This document shows positions 7,545 through 15,934 of a stretch of 64,000 nucleotides of DNA, one piece after another. The DNA is from an uncultured Oscillospiraceae bacterium. GTDB lineage: Bacteria > Bacillota > Clostridia > Oscillospirales > Oscillospiraceae. Both the position numbers and the translations under genes were made by a program. Numbering within the stretch: position 1 is the stretch's first letter; every line of letters begins with the position of its first letter. The notes under the pieces are model-generated. The model was not told the origin of the DNA and made no database searches. It saw only the letters and a list, made by a program, of their open reading frames with translations. The stretch covers positions 264,681-328,680 of the forward strand of contig CAKTIE010000001.1 of NCBI GenBank assembly GCA_934565655.1, in the 5' to 3' direction.

Positions 7545-9271
7545 GCCTGTTCACCTCCCGTTTGGCTTTCATACAGCTGGCGATACACCGGCTCGGACGC
7601 CATCAATTCCTCGTGGGTGCCGACGGCAGTTCTGCCGTCCTCCATGAAGATCACCTGCCGCATCTGGGGGAAGTGGTACAGCCGGTGGGAGATCAGGAAG
7701 ACGACCTTATCCTTGGCATAAGTCTGCAAATTTGCAAACACCGTGTCCTCGGTGCCGCGATCCAGGGCGGAGAAGGGGTCATCCAACACCAGAACCGGCC
7801 GGGGATGGGCCAGGGTACGGGCCAGTGCCAGCCGCTGTGCCTGCCCGCCGGACAGGCGGGTGCCGCTGCTGCCGATCACCGTATCGGCCCCGTTTTCCAT
7901 GGCCAGCACTTCTTCCTGCAGCGCCACAGCGGCCAGATACGGCATGGCATCCTGTTCATCGCCGCATAGGACATTGCTGCGGATGGTGTCGGCGCTCAGC
8001 TCCGGGTCGTGGCCCAGATAGCCCACGGTGGCCGCGATCTGCCGGGGCGTAAGGGCAGAGAACTCCTTCTGCCCGAATTTTGCCGACCCGCCATAGGGCG
8101 CTTCGCACAGGAATACCCGCCCGAAGGTGGATTTGCCGCAGGCCACCGGCCCGGTGACGCCGATGATATCGCCGGGGCGGGCCGTCAGCGTCAATCCGAA
8201 GAACACCGGCTCATCCCCATAGGCAAAGGACAGGTTTTCCAGCGTGACATCGGCAGGGGCGGGGATCGCGAGCGGCGCCAGTGCTTCCGGCGTTTTCATC
8301 AGCGGCTTGATGCGCTTCCACGAGACCTCCGCCTTCTGCACGGAGTTGAACAGCTTGGCCACCTTGGAGGATTTCACCGTCAGCTTGGTAAAGCAGGAGA
8401 GGAAGGTGGTGAATGCCGCGATGTCCCAGGTGCTCCAGCCTGTCCCCAGTACGTTTTTCGCGCCGAACCACAGGATGAACAGCGTGCCTGCGCCCGATAC
8501 GGCCAGATACAGCGGCGGCAGGGCAGACTGCCATACATTGCTGCGCACGGCGGTTTTCTCATAGGTGCGCAGCGCTTCCTCATATCGCGCCTCACGGGCG
8601 CTCTCGCAGCCGTAGATGCGGTAGGTCACGGCATTCTGGGCGCGATCCAGCGTGGCCGCGCTGAGGGTGCCCGCTGCCTTTTTATAGGCGGTGCCTGCCC
8701 ACTGCACCGGCTTTTTCATCCACGCCGCGCAGAAGTAAGACGCCGGCGTGAACAGCAGACTCAGCAGCGCCAGCCGCCAGTCATACACCAGCAGCATCAC
8801 GGCGTAACCGGCCAGCGCCACGCCGGTATCGAAGACCTCGGTGGTGAATTTCCGCATGCCCTCCACGCAGTCGTCCACGTCGGAGATGGCCTTGGTCATC
8901 AGCTCGCCCGCGCCCTCCTGTTCCAGAGAGGCCCGGCTCTGCCGCACCAAATTGGCGTACAGGATGCCCTTCATCCGGCGGTTGATGTTGTTGGCAAAGC
9001 GGCGGACATAGAACCGCTTGATGAACCGTGCGGCCTGCACCAGCAGCGTCACGGCGATGTAGGCCAGCACCAGCATTGCCATCTTGGCAGCCGTCTCGCT
9101 GCCGCCGAGAATATCGGCAAGGCACTGGGCCAGCCGTCCCTCAAACCACGGCGCGGCCAGCAGCCCCACGTTATAGATCAGGCCGGAAACCGTCACGAGA
9201 GCCAGCGGAAGCCATTCCGCGCGGAAATAGGAGCCGATCCTGTCGGGGCGGAACGTCCTGTCATGCTTCAT
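7541..9271 (-). CDS. ABC exporter half, permease-ATPase
   Basis: A 576-residue ABC half-transporter: a six-helix membrane domain (about 1-320) followed by an ATPase with Walker A GPVACGKST, intact signature LSGGQ, Walker B LVLDDP and an H-loop ISHR. The catalytic Glu after Walker B is replaced by Asp, the hallmark of the degenerate site in heterodimeric exporters such as BmrCD or TM287/288; the partner supplies the catalytic Glu. The gene starts inside the 3' end of the MarR gene (11 bp overlap) and its stop overlaps the partner's ATG, so all three are translationally coupled. Likely role: efflux of a drug or lipid-like compound. Confidence 0.88.
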   Translation of the reverse strand: MKHDRTFRPDRIGSYFRAEWLPLALVTVSGLIYNVGLLAAPWFEGRLAQCLADILGGSETAAKMAMLVLAYIAVTLLVQAARFIKRFYVRRFANNINRRMKGILYANLVRQSRASLEQEGAGELMTKAISDVDDCVEGMRKFTTEVFDTGVALAGYAVMLLVYDWRLALLSLLFTPASYFCAAWMKKPVQWAGTAYKKAAGTLSAATLDRAQNAVTYRIYGCESAREARYEEALRTYEKTAVRSNVWQSALPPLYLAVSGAGTLFILWFGAKNVLGTGWSTWDIAAFTTFLSCFTKLTVKSSKVAKLFNSVQKAEVSWKRIKPLMKTPEALAPLAIPAPADVTLENLSFAYGDEPVFFGLTLTARPGDIIGVTGPVACGKSTFGRVFLCEAPYGGSAKFGQKEFSALTPRQIAATVGYLGHDPELSADTIRSNVLCGDEQDAMPYLAAVALQEEVLAMENGADTVIGSSGTRLSGGQAQRLALARTLAHPRPVLVLDDPFSALDRGTEDTVFANLQTYAKDKVVFLISHRLYHFPQMRQVIFMEDGRTAVGTHEELMASEPVYRQLYESQTGGEQA

Positions 9272-9737
9272 TGTCCGTTTTACCTCCTGATGGCTTTTGG
9301 AAGTGCGGGAAGCCTGCGCGGCTTTCTGCCTTGGACGCTGCGTACAGCTTGTCCAGCGCCGCCGCGAAGGCGGCGGCCTCTTCCGGGGTCAGCGCGTCGA
9401 GCAGATACTCGTAAAAGGAGGCTTCGATCTCCGCCTTGGAGGCTTTCAGGCTCTCCGCCTTTTCCGTGGGATACAGCAGCTGGCTGCGCCGGTCGTTGGG
9501 AGCGTCCCTGCGGATGAGATATCCCTTGGTTTCCAGATTTTTCGTCCGCCGGGCAATGGCGGCCTTGTCGGCGTGGAGAAGCTCCGCCAGTGCCGCCTGT
9601 GTGCAGCCGGGGTTGTGGCGCAGCGCGTGGATCAGGTCAATCTCCGCTGTGCCCACGTCCTTTTCCCGCAGCGTCCGCAGTACCAGCTTTTCTGCCTCCC
9701 GCGCGATTTTTGTGATTTTTCGTTCCGTAATATCCAT
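9261..9737 (-). CDS. MarR family transcriptional regulator
   Basis: A 158-residue MarR-type regulator. The winged helix-turn-helix covers about residues 45-105 (CTQAALAELLHADKAAIARR, then a wing with RRDAPNDRRSQ, the usual MarR DR motif). The ATG at 9737 is chosen because GGAGG precedes it; an upstream in-frame ATG at 9791 would begin inside the operator. It is the first gene of the operon with the ABC exporter pair and probably controls it through the GTTGTA-type sites at 9761-9788. Confidence 0.88.
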   Translation of the reverse strand: MDITERKITKIAREAEKLVLRTLREKDVGTAEIDLIHALRHNPGCTQAALAELLHADKAAIARRTKNLETKGYLIRRDAPNDRRSQLLYPTEKAESLKASKAEIEASFYEYLLDALTPEEAAAFAAALDKLYAASKAESRAGFPHFQKPSGGKTDNEA

Positions 9738-9760
9738 AGCCGCCTCCGCGCTTTCAGATA

Positions 9761-9817
9761 GTTGTACCTGCATCGTTGTACATACAACCATTATAAAACG
9801 ATTTTCGCATTTGTCAA
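9761..9817 (-). promoter_or_regulatory. MarR-exporter promoter and operator
   Basis: On the minus strand TTGACA (9817-9812) and TATAAT (9795-9790) are 16 bp apart. Immediately downstream is a perfect inverted repeat GTTGTA-CA-TACAAC (9775-9788 on the plus strand), with a further GTTGTAC half-site at 9761-9767. It overlaps the expected transcription start, which fits repression by the MarR protein encoded next. Confidence 0.8.
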
Positions 9818-9900
9818 CACCGGGAAAACCGCCGGGCGGCGATAATAGATAAAAGGCTGTGAGAGAGCTGACGCCTGCGGATGATGGGAAACGATCACCG

Positions 9901-9939
9901 CAAGGAAAAAAGCAGCCTAAGGGGCTGCTTTTTTCCTTG
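9901..9939. terminator. Strong bidirectional terminator closing the lipoprotein block
   Basis: A 17 bp perfect stem (arms 9901-9917 and 9923-9939) with a 5-base loop and A6/T6 runs inside the arms. It lies 38 bp past the last gene of the 9.9-42.5 kb minus-strand block and insulates it from the MarR promoter. Confidence 0.9.
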
Positions 9940-9976
9940 CTTGATGCTGCCGGAAGCAGGGGTGAAACCGCACCTG

Positions 9977-10897
9977 TCAGCGGATAGCGTCCAGCGTCAG
10001 TATCTGCTCATATTCGCTTGCACCGGCGATGGAGCCGATGGGCAGCACCACATAAAGCGTTCCGGAGGCGTCGGCATATGCGGGCACGTCCATCTTGATG
10101 TTCTCATCGGACAGCGTCCATTCCCGGCGCTCTGCCAGAAATTCCTCGGCATTCGCCGGAAGATTGTTGTACTGCCCGTCAAAGCGTTCTGCCGCGGCCT
10201 GACGCAGCGCGTTCAGGAATGCGGTATCATCCACGTTCAGCGCCGACAGCAGATCCGCCGTGGTGAGCTGCTGCCCGCTAGCAATGTCGTACAGGTAGAC
10301 ATTATAGAAATTCAAGTCCATAGTCCCCATACGGGAGACCACCAGCGACAGGATATTGTCGTATTGATATGTTTCCCATCTGATGGATGTCCATATCACG
10401 CTGAAGCCACCGGATACAGATTCCAGAACCTCCCTGACAATGGGGCCATATGTCTCTTCAATGGCGCGGTTGATATCCGCCGCGCCTTGCGTATCCGCCG
10501 CGATCTGCGGTACACGGTAGGTGTAGTGGCCGCTGTTGCCCATGCTGTCAGTATAGTCAAAATCCTCGCTGTACAGCTCCTCGATCTGAGGCGCTTCATA
10601 AGATAATGGCTTGAGTGTGTCGTCGTTGGTCGCCGCGTAGCCCTTCTCCAGAATCTTCCGCGCGGAATCGGTGTCTCCCAATCCCATATACGCCTCGGCG
10701 GCGCCCAGATACGCCTCGGGGCGCTTGGGGTCAATCTTGATGGCCGCCTCGAAGGCGATGACGGCTTCCTGATAGTTCCCCTCGTTCAAGTATCGCATAC
10801 CGAGATCGTACTGCTCCTGCCACGAGCCCTTTCCGCCGCATGCGGCGAGGGACAGGAGCAGCAGGACAGCCAGCAATAAAGCGGTAAATCTTTTCAT
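9977..10897 (-). CDS. TPR lipoprotein with DUF3298-like C-terminal domain
   Basis: A 306-residue lipoprotein and the last gene of the block. The signal peptide ends in LAAC (Cys20). Residues about 26-90 form the TPR cassette shared by all nine lipoproteins here (core: YDLGMRYLNEGNYQEA, then AIKIDPKRPEAYLGAAEAY). The C-terminal part, from about residue 100, resembles the DUF4163/DUF3298 pair of RsiV and PdaC-like proteins: RVPQI followed by INRAIEE, then YDIASGQQLTTADLL. It is a close paralogue of the lipoprotein at 11968. GAGGAG precedes the ATG. It probably faces the outside of the membrane and may bind a cell-wall ligand; the function is unproven. Confidence 0.82.
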   Translation of the reverse strand: MKRFTALLLAVLLLLSLAACGGKGSWQEQYDLGMRYLNEGNYQEAVIAFEAAIKIDPKRPEAYLGAAEAYMGLGDTDSARKILEKGYAATNDDTLKPLSYEAPQIEELYSEDFDYTDSMGNSGHYTYRVPQIAADTQGAADINRAIEETYGPIVREVLESVSGGFSVIWTSIRWETYQYDNILSLVVSRMGTMDLNFYNVYLYDIASGQQLTTADLLSALNVDDTAFLNALRQAAAERFDGQYNNLPANAEEFLAERREWTLSDENIKMDVPAYADASGTLYVVLPIGSIAGASEYEQILTLDAIR

Positions 10898-10976
10898 GTA
10901 TTACTCTCCTCATTCCACAACGTGTCAATTTTAATGGCAGGATAAACCCACCGTGCTTCCCCACACAGTTCGATCA

Positions 10977-11924
10977 TTACTCATTCGATGCATAACCCTG
11001 AATTGTTCCGTCCGCATCGTAGTGCGTTTCTTTTACGAAATTTCCGTCGCTGTCGTACTCGCTGATCCAATAGGAATACATGGTTCCGTCGGCGTAGTAC
11101 CCCTCATATCTGACCTCCTGATTGTTGTCATTATAATAAAACAGGAAGTAGCAATCTTTCGTCCCATCGGCTTTATAGCGGTGCTGTTCTACCTTCAGGC
11201 CCAGATCGTTGTAAACAAAAGTGTCGTACTCCGCGGGCGTACCGTCTGCCTCATAGAACTGGGTCCGTTCGGGCAGATCCTGACTGTTGAAGGTGACCCG
11301 CGCATAATTCGCCAGATAGGGTTCGTCCAGAACGACCTCCTCGCCGGATTCCCGGTAATCGATATAACTCCAGTTCTCCCAGCCACAGCGGCGGCCCTGT
11401 TCGTCGTATTCGTACAGCGTATAACTTTCAAGCTGTCCGTTTGTATTGTAGCTGCTATTGCGGCGAACATGATCCGAGGAGTCTACGATCGTGCCGCGCT
11501 CCATTTCAGCAATCTTGTCCGCCACGGAAGGATCGTTCCCGGTCTTTTCCAAAGCCTCGCGCAGAATTTCATAAGCCTTGTCAAAATCGCCCAGACGGAT
11601 ATAGATGTCGGCCAGATCCAGCCATGCGTCCACATAGGAGGGATCCAGCTCCAGCGCCTTTTCAAAGTCCGACTTTGCCGCGTTCAGATTTTCGTCTGTT
11701 TCGCCGGACAGTACATAGGCGCGGCCGCGGCCCTCATAGCCTTCGGGGCGTTTTTCGTCGATCTCAATGGCGGCGGTAAAGGCGATAATGGCCTCCTGAT
11801 AGTTGCCCTCGTTCAGGTAACGCATACCGAGGTCATACTGCTCCTGCCATGTGCCCTTTCCGCTGCATGCAGCAAGGGACAGGAGCAGGATTGCGGTCAG
11901 TAATAATGCTGTGATTCGTTTCAT
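10977..11924 (-). CDS. TPR lipoprotein with YD-like repeat C-terminus
   Basis: A 315-residue lipoprotein (lipobox LAAC, Cys20). Residues about 26-130 hold the common TPR cassette plus extra TPR-like helices (PSYVDAWLDLADIYIRLGD). From about residue 150 the sequence becomes a run of short beta repeats of the type YEADGT, YKADGT, YYADGT and YDADGT, about 20-25 residues apart, each with an aromatic strand; this is like YD/MORN-type repeats in secreted Firmicutes proteins. The same C-terminal type occurs in the lipoprotein at 12917. The role is unknown; the repeats suggest a surface-exposed binding module. Confidence 0.8.
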   Translation of the reverse strand: MKRITALLLTAILLLSLAACSGKGTWQEQYDLGMRYLNEGNYQEAIIAFTAAIEIDEKRPEGYEGRGRAYVLSGETDENLNAAKSDFEKALELDPSYVDAWLDLADIYIRLGDFDKAYEILREALEKTGNDPSVADKIAEMERGTIVDSSDHVRRNSSYNTNGQLESYTLYEYDEQGRRCGWENWSYIDYRESGEEVVLDEPYLANYARVTFNSQDLPERTQFYEADGTPAEYDTFVYNDLGLKVEQHRYKADGTKDCYFLFYYNDNNQEVRYEGYYADGTMYSYWISEYDSDGNFVKETHYDADGTIQGYASNE

Positions 11925-11967
11925 ATTGCTCTCCTTTTAATTTGCAAGGCAGCAGAAGCTATGCTTG

Positions 11968-12900
11968 TCAACTGATGCCATCCAGAGTCAGTATATAATC
12001 ATAGGAATCCGCGCCGTTGATGGAGCCGATAGGCAGTGATACATAAAGCTTTCCAGAGGCGTCGGCATATGCGGACACACCCATGTTGATGTTCTCGTCG
12101 GACAACGTCCATTCCCGCCGCTCTGCTAATTCTTCTAGATATGAGTAATCGTAGAAAGTTGGCAGCATATCGTCGGCCAGATTATCAAAACACGCTGCTG
12201 CGGCCTGACGCACCGCGTTCAGAAATGCAGTCTCATCCACGTTCAGCACCGACAGCAGATCCGCCGTGGTGAGCTGCTGCCCGCTGGCAATGTCGTACAG
12301 GTAGACATTGTAGCTTGTCTCTTCAGCCTCCCAAACGAGGGAAACTACCAGCGCCAGAATATTGTTGTATTGATATGTCTCCCACGCGATGGACAGGTAA
12401 CTGGGAATAATGCTGCCACCGGCCAAAGTCCACTGTGCCGTTTCGATGAAGGGGGTACAGGTTTCTTCGATGGCGTGGTTGATAGCCACGGCCCCCTGCG
12501 TATCCGCCATGATCTGAGGAACATGGCAGGTATATTGGCCGATATCGCCCATGCCGTAAGTGTAAGTGAAATCCTCACTGTACAGCTCCTCGATTTGAGG
12601 GGCTTCATATGTGATGAGTGTACTGTCGTTGGTTTCCGCGTAGCCTTTCTCCAATATTTTTCGTGCAGAATCCGTATCACCCATGCTCCTGTACGCCTCG
12701 GCGGCGCCCAGATACGCCTCGGGGCGCTTGGGGTCGATTTTGATGGCTGTCTCGAAGGCAATAACGGCTTCCTGATAGTTGCCCTCGTTCAGGTAACGCA
12801 TACCGAGGTCATACTGCGCCTGCCATGTTCCCTTTCCGCCGCATGCGGCAAGGGACAGGAGCAGCAGCGCAGCCAAGAGAAAGCTTATCGTTCTTTTCAC
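11968..12900 (-). CDS. TPR lipoprotein with DUF3298-like C-terminal domain
   Basis: A 310-residue lipoprotein. The GTG at 12900 is preferred over the in-frame TTG at 12906 because it then begins MKRT like its paralogues, puts the lipobox Cys at residue 20, and has GAGGG well spaced upstream. The TPR cassette (about 26-90) is followed by a DUF4163/DUF3298-like region (APQIEELYSEDF, VPQI, then YDIASGQQLTTADLL and LSDENI), so it is a clear paralogue of the product of 9977 from end to end. The two flank the YD-type lipoprotein at 10977, so the block alternates two C-terminal types. Confidence 0.8.
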   Translation of the reverse strand: MKRTISFLLAALLLLSLAACGGKGTWQAQYDLGMRYLNEGNYQEAVIAFETAIKIDPKRPEAYLGAAEAYRSMGDTDSARKILEKGYAETNDSTLITYEAPQIEELYSEDFTYTYGMGDIGQYTCHVPQIMADTQGAVAINHAIEETCTPFIETAQWTLAGGSIIPSYLSIAWETYQYNNILALVVSLVWEAEETSYNVYLYDIASGQQLTTADLLSVLNVDETAFLNAVRQAAAACFDNLADDMLPTFYDYSYLEELAERREWTLSDENINMGVSAYADASGKLYVSLPIGSINGADSYDYILTLDGIS

Positions 12901-12916
12901 ACTCAATTTCCCTCAC

Positions 12917-14296
12917 TTACGATGCCATTTTCGCGAAGCTAAGTGTACGCACCAGTTTTCCATCGGAATCATAGAGGTACAGCGTGTTATTGTGCTTACC
13001 ATTCTCTGCTAACAGCACTCCATCCAGAGAGTAGGTTTTTGATGTGCCGTCACTCTGGTCCACGATCGTAAAGGTTTTTTCCTGATAGCTGTAGCTATGT
13101 TTTAACACGCCGTCCTCATACACCTCCAGAGGAAGACCATCGGCATTCCTTGTGCAGGTAACCCCGTGCTCATCCTCAATCCGGTGACCCGCAATATCAT
13201 CCTCCCAGAAGCTGCCAACGCTGCCGTCCGGATAAATGGTCGTCGTTCTGATTCCGATTGCCGTGCGCATTTCCGTCTGGGTATAGCGCAGTTCGCCGTC
13301 ACGCTCCTGTTCCGTATAGGTTCTGTATCCGTCCGCATCGTAGGTGGCAACCGCTCGCGCCCCATTAAGATAGGCTTCCACTGTTCGTCCCTGGTCATCA
13401 TATTTCCAATAATATGGGTTTTTTTCATTCGGAGAATACTTATTCCAGTCCCAGCGCCGAAAGGTATTATTGGCGTCATCATATTCAAAGGTCGTTTCAA
13501 GTGTCAAGACGCCATCCTTGTAATAACGACTATTCGTCAGTTCCCTATTATCATTGTATATTTCTTCTGTTATACCGCCGTCATCCGCATAATAGCGCTC
13601 CCGCACAATCCGGCCATCTGTAAGCTCCCATACTGATCTTCCTCCCGCAGAATCTGTTTTTTCGTATTGAACCAGTACACCATCAGAAAATGTACAGTTT
13701 TCGCTTTCCTCCAGAATCGGCTGACCATCTGAATCATATTCCAGCCAGAAGCCAGCGCCCCAGCTCCCCCATTCACGGACGGGGTAATAGGTCGTCCAGC
13801 CCTCTATCTCGTTTTCCGCGGAATATGTAATATATTTGACCCGTTCGCCGCTTACCGCGTCGTACTCTGATTCCCACGCTTTCATACGACTGCCGTCTGC
13901 GTTATAGAATTCCCTGCGGATCTCCCGCCCCCGTTCATCATAGGAATACACGCCGTAAGAACTCAAGGCGCCGCTGTCCTGCAATGTCAGCAGCTGCTCC
14001 AGTCTTTCCTGGATCGTCTGGTCGTCGGTCTGCTCCTGACCGCGCTTCAAGATATCTATTGCTTTCGCGGTGTCGCCCAATCCCACATACGCTTCGGCGG
14101 CGCCCAGATACGCCTCGGGGCGCTTGGGGTCGATTTTGATGGCCGCCTTGAAGGCGATAACGGCCTCCTGATAGTTCCCCTCGTTCAGGTAACGCATACC
14201 GAGGTCATACTGCTCCTGCCATGTTCCCTTTCCGCCGCATGCGGCAAGGGATACAAGCAGCAGCGCGGTCAATAATAATGCTGCGATCCGTTTCAT
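12917..14296 (-). CDS. TPR lipoprotein with long YD-like repeat region
   Basis: A 459-residue lipoprotein (lipobox LAAC, Cys20). The shared TPR cassette covers about residues 26-90. The remaining 350 residues are beta repeats such as YNADGS, YADDGG, YDADGY and YDSDGK, each near an aromatic strand, comparable to YD/RHS-like repeats. It is the longest member of this C-terminal type (compare 10977). The region lacks an obvious catalytic motif. It sits between two DUF3298-type paralogues, 11968 and 14323. Confidence 0.8.
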   Translation of the reverse strand: MKRIAALLLTALLLVSLAACGGKGTWQEQYDLGMRYLNEGNYQEAVIAFKAAIKIDPKRPEAYLGAAEAYVGLGDTAKAIDILKRGQEQTDDQTIQERLEQLLTLQDSGALSSYGVYSYDERGREIRREFYNADGSRMKAWESEYDAVSGERVKYITYSAENEIEGWTTYYPVREWGSWGAGFWLEYDSDGQPILEESENCTFSDGVLVQYEKTDSAGGRSVWELTDGRIVRERYYADDGGITEEIYNDNRELTNSRYYKDGVLTLETTFEYDDANNTFRRWDWNKYSPNEKNPYYWKYDDQGRTVEAYLNGARAVATYDADGYRTYTEQERDGELRYTQTEMRTAIGIRTTTIYPDGSVGSFWEDDIAGHRIEDEHGVTCTRNADGLPLEVYEDGVLKHSYSYQEKTFTIVDQSDGTSKTYSLDGVLLAENGKHNNTLYLYDSDGKLVRTLSFAKMAS

Positions 14297-14322
14297 TTAT
14301 CTTTCACTCTCTCGATCCTGTA

Positions 14323-15582
14323 TCAGTATGTATACTGTACGCATTCGCCGGTGCTGGCGTCCACCATAATTGTGTCGATCGTAGACCAACGGGTGCCATC
14401 CACCAGCCAGCGCATCCAGAATACATAATAGTTTCTTCCTGATTCCTGCTGCATTTCCCCGGAGAAAACACCCAGCTGATAGCCTGTCTCCGGGTCAACG
14501 TCGCCGGGAGTATAGTCCCAATACTGACAGGCCAGTTTCTTGGCCTCGTCCTCGGTCAGGCGAATTTGTTCTGGCTCCAGCGTCTTCGGCGCTTGATCAT
14601 AGTCCTCCACCAACTGGAAGTCCGTCAGGTTCAGCAGCAGCGTGAACCGGCCGTTTGCCACAGGCCAGTATAGTGTTGCCACCAAGCGCAAATTGCCCTT
14701 TTCATCCAGGAAAGGCTGCCCATTCTGCACATTTTCATCCGAAAGAGTTCTGTCCAGGTCATTATTCAGCTCCTGCACAAACACATCACCATAGCTCTGG
14801 GCCGTTTCCACTGGAAATGTCGAGCGGATATATGACCCCATCGCCTGACGGGCACGCAGGGCGTAGTCATCCGCCGTATAACCGGCGGCGGCAGCCACCG
14901 CCTCCGCGGTCAGCAGCGTTCCTTTGGACAGGGAAAAATTGTAAACCAGATAGGAGGTATACGGGCTGGCGTCGGGATACATGCTGCTGATGACCAGCAA
15001 AGAAAGCACATCCCCATTTACCGCGGCACGATAGGCAATGCTGCCGCATTCCAATACCTCATAGGAGCCAATCACGGAGACCGCTTTCTGCACGTCGGGA
15101 TACAGTGTGCTGTAAATCTCGCGGTTCACCGCCTCGGCGTCGGCACTCTCCAGATTGACCTGCGGGATATGAAAGGCCAATGGCAGTTCCTGGCTCAGGT
15201 CTGTCTCTACGTCATACATCCATATGGTCTGATCCGTATCATAGGCATAAGCATCGGTCACCAGCCACTGGGTACAAATGTCATTGGCCTGTTCCCGTGC
15301 GTTTTCTACACCTGTTTCGTCATAGCACCGCTGCAAGATTTCCGCAGCGGACACATAGTCGCCCAATCCCACATACGCTTCTGCGGCGCCCAGATACGCC
15401 TCGGGGCGCTTGGGATCAATTTCAATGGCCGCTTCAAAGGCGATAACGGCCTCCTGATAGCTGCCCTCGTTCAGGTAACGCATACCGAGGTCATACTGCT
15501 CCTGCCACGAGCCCTTCCCGCCGCATGCGGCAAGGGACAGGAGCAGCAGCGCGGTCAATAAAAATGCTGCGATTCGTTTCAT
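14323..15582 (-). CDS. TPR lipoprotein with DUF3298-like and C-terminal PepSY-like region
   Basis: A 419-residue lipoprotein (lipobox LAAC, Cys20). TPR cassette about 26-90. The middle part (about 130-330) follows the DUF4163/DUF3298 pattern (HIPQVN, AVNREIYSTLYPDV, then LVYNFSLSKGTLLTAEAV). The last 80 residues (RLTEDEAKKLACQYW, then MVDASTGECVQYTY) look like a PepSY-type strand-helix unit; this last assignment is tentative. The gene ends the run of five neighbouring TPR lipoproteins and is 37 bp downstream of the small membrane protein at 15620. Confidence 0.78.
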   Translation of the reverse strand: MKRIAAFLLTALLLLSLAACGGKGSWQEQYDLGMRYLNEGSYQEAVIAFEAAIEIDPKRPEAYLGAAEAYVGLGDYVSAAEILQRCYDETGVENAREQANDICTQWLVTDAYAYDTDQTIWMYDVETDLSQELPLAFHIPQVNLESADAEAVNREIYSTLYPDVQKAVSVIGSYEVLECGSIAYRAAVNGDVLSLLVISSMYPDASPYTSYLVYNFSLSKGTLLTAEAVAAAAGYTADDYALRARQAMGSYIRSTFPVETAQSYGDVFVQELNNDLDRTLSDENVQNGQPFLDEKGNLRLVATLYWPVANGRFTLLLNLTDFQLVEDYDQAPKTLEPEQIRLTEDEAKKLACQYWDYTPGDVDPETGYQLGVFSGEMQQESGRNYYVFWMRWLVDGTRWSTIDTIMVDASTGECVQYTY

Positions 15583-15619
15583 ATGTCAATCTCTCCGTTC
15601 TCCGCCCACACACCGGCAG

Positions 15620-15913
15620 TTATTTCAGCAGCAGCGACGTGCCGTTGTCCTTCTGCTCCTCCGGCAGGTACTCCGTTTCTTCCGGAAGGATCTCAGTGGC
15701 CGAGGCTGCGTCGTCCAGCAGTTCCGTCTCCTGCGCAGTGACTTCTTCGGTAGGATAGGCGTTGCGCAGGCGCTGGGTGTTGTCCGGCTGCACCTCCCGC
15801 ATAACGCCCTCCGGCTCATACTGCGGGCGCTTCCGCGCAAAGATAATTGCCAGCACAATGGCGATCACCAGCAGAGCCGCGCCGCCGCCAAACATCAGTT
15901 GTCCCATGGTCAT
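15620..15913 (-). CDS. Small membrane protein with repeated T-x-x-L tail
   Basis: A 97-residue protein. One transmembrane helix (about 7-26) is followed by the basic stop-transfer ARKRP, so the 70-residue acidic C-terminal tail should be cytoplasmic. That tail carries five threonines with Leu or Val at +3: T55 (TEEV), T63 (TELL), T73 (TEIL), T80 (TEYL) and T92 (TSLL), three of them after an acidic residue. This is the type of site an FHA domain can read once phosphorylated, and the gene lies just after the Ser/Thr kinase at 15935. I infer a phospho-adaptor role; no known family was recognised. AGGAGGAG precedes the ATG. Confidence 0.7.
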   Translation of the reverse strand: MTMGQLMFGGGAALLVIAIVLAIIFARKRPQYEPEGVMREVQPDNTQRLRNAYPTEEVTAQETELLDDAASATEILPEETEYLPEEQKDNGTSLLLK

Positions 15914-15934
15914 AACGTTTCTCCTCCTGTCCGC

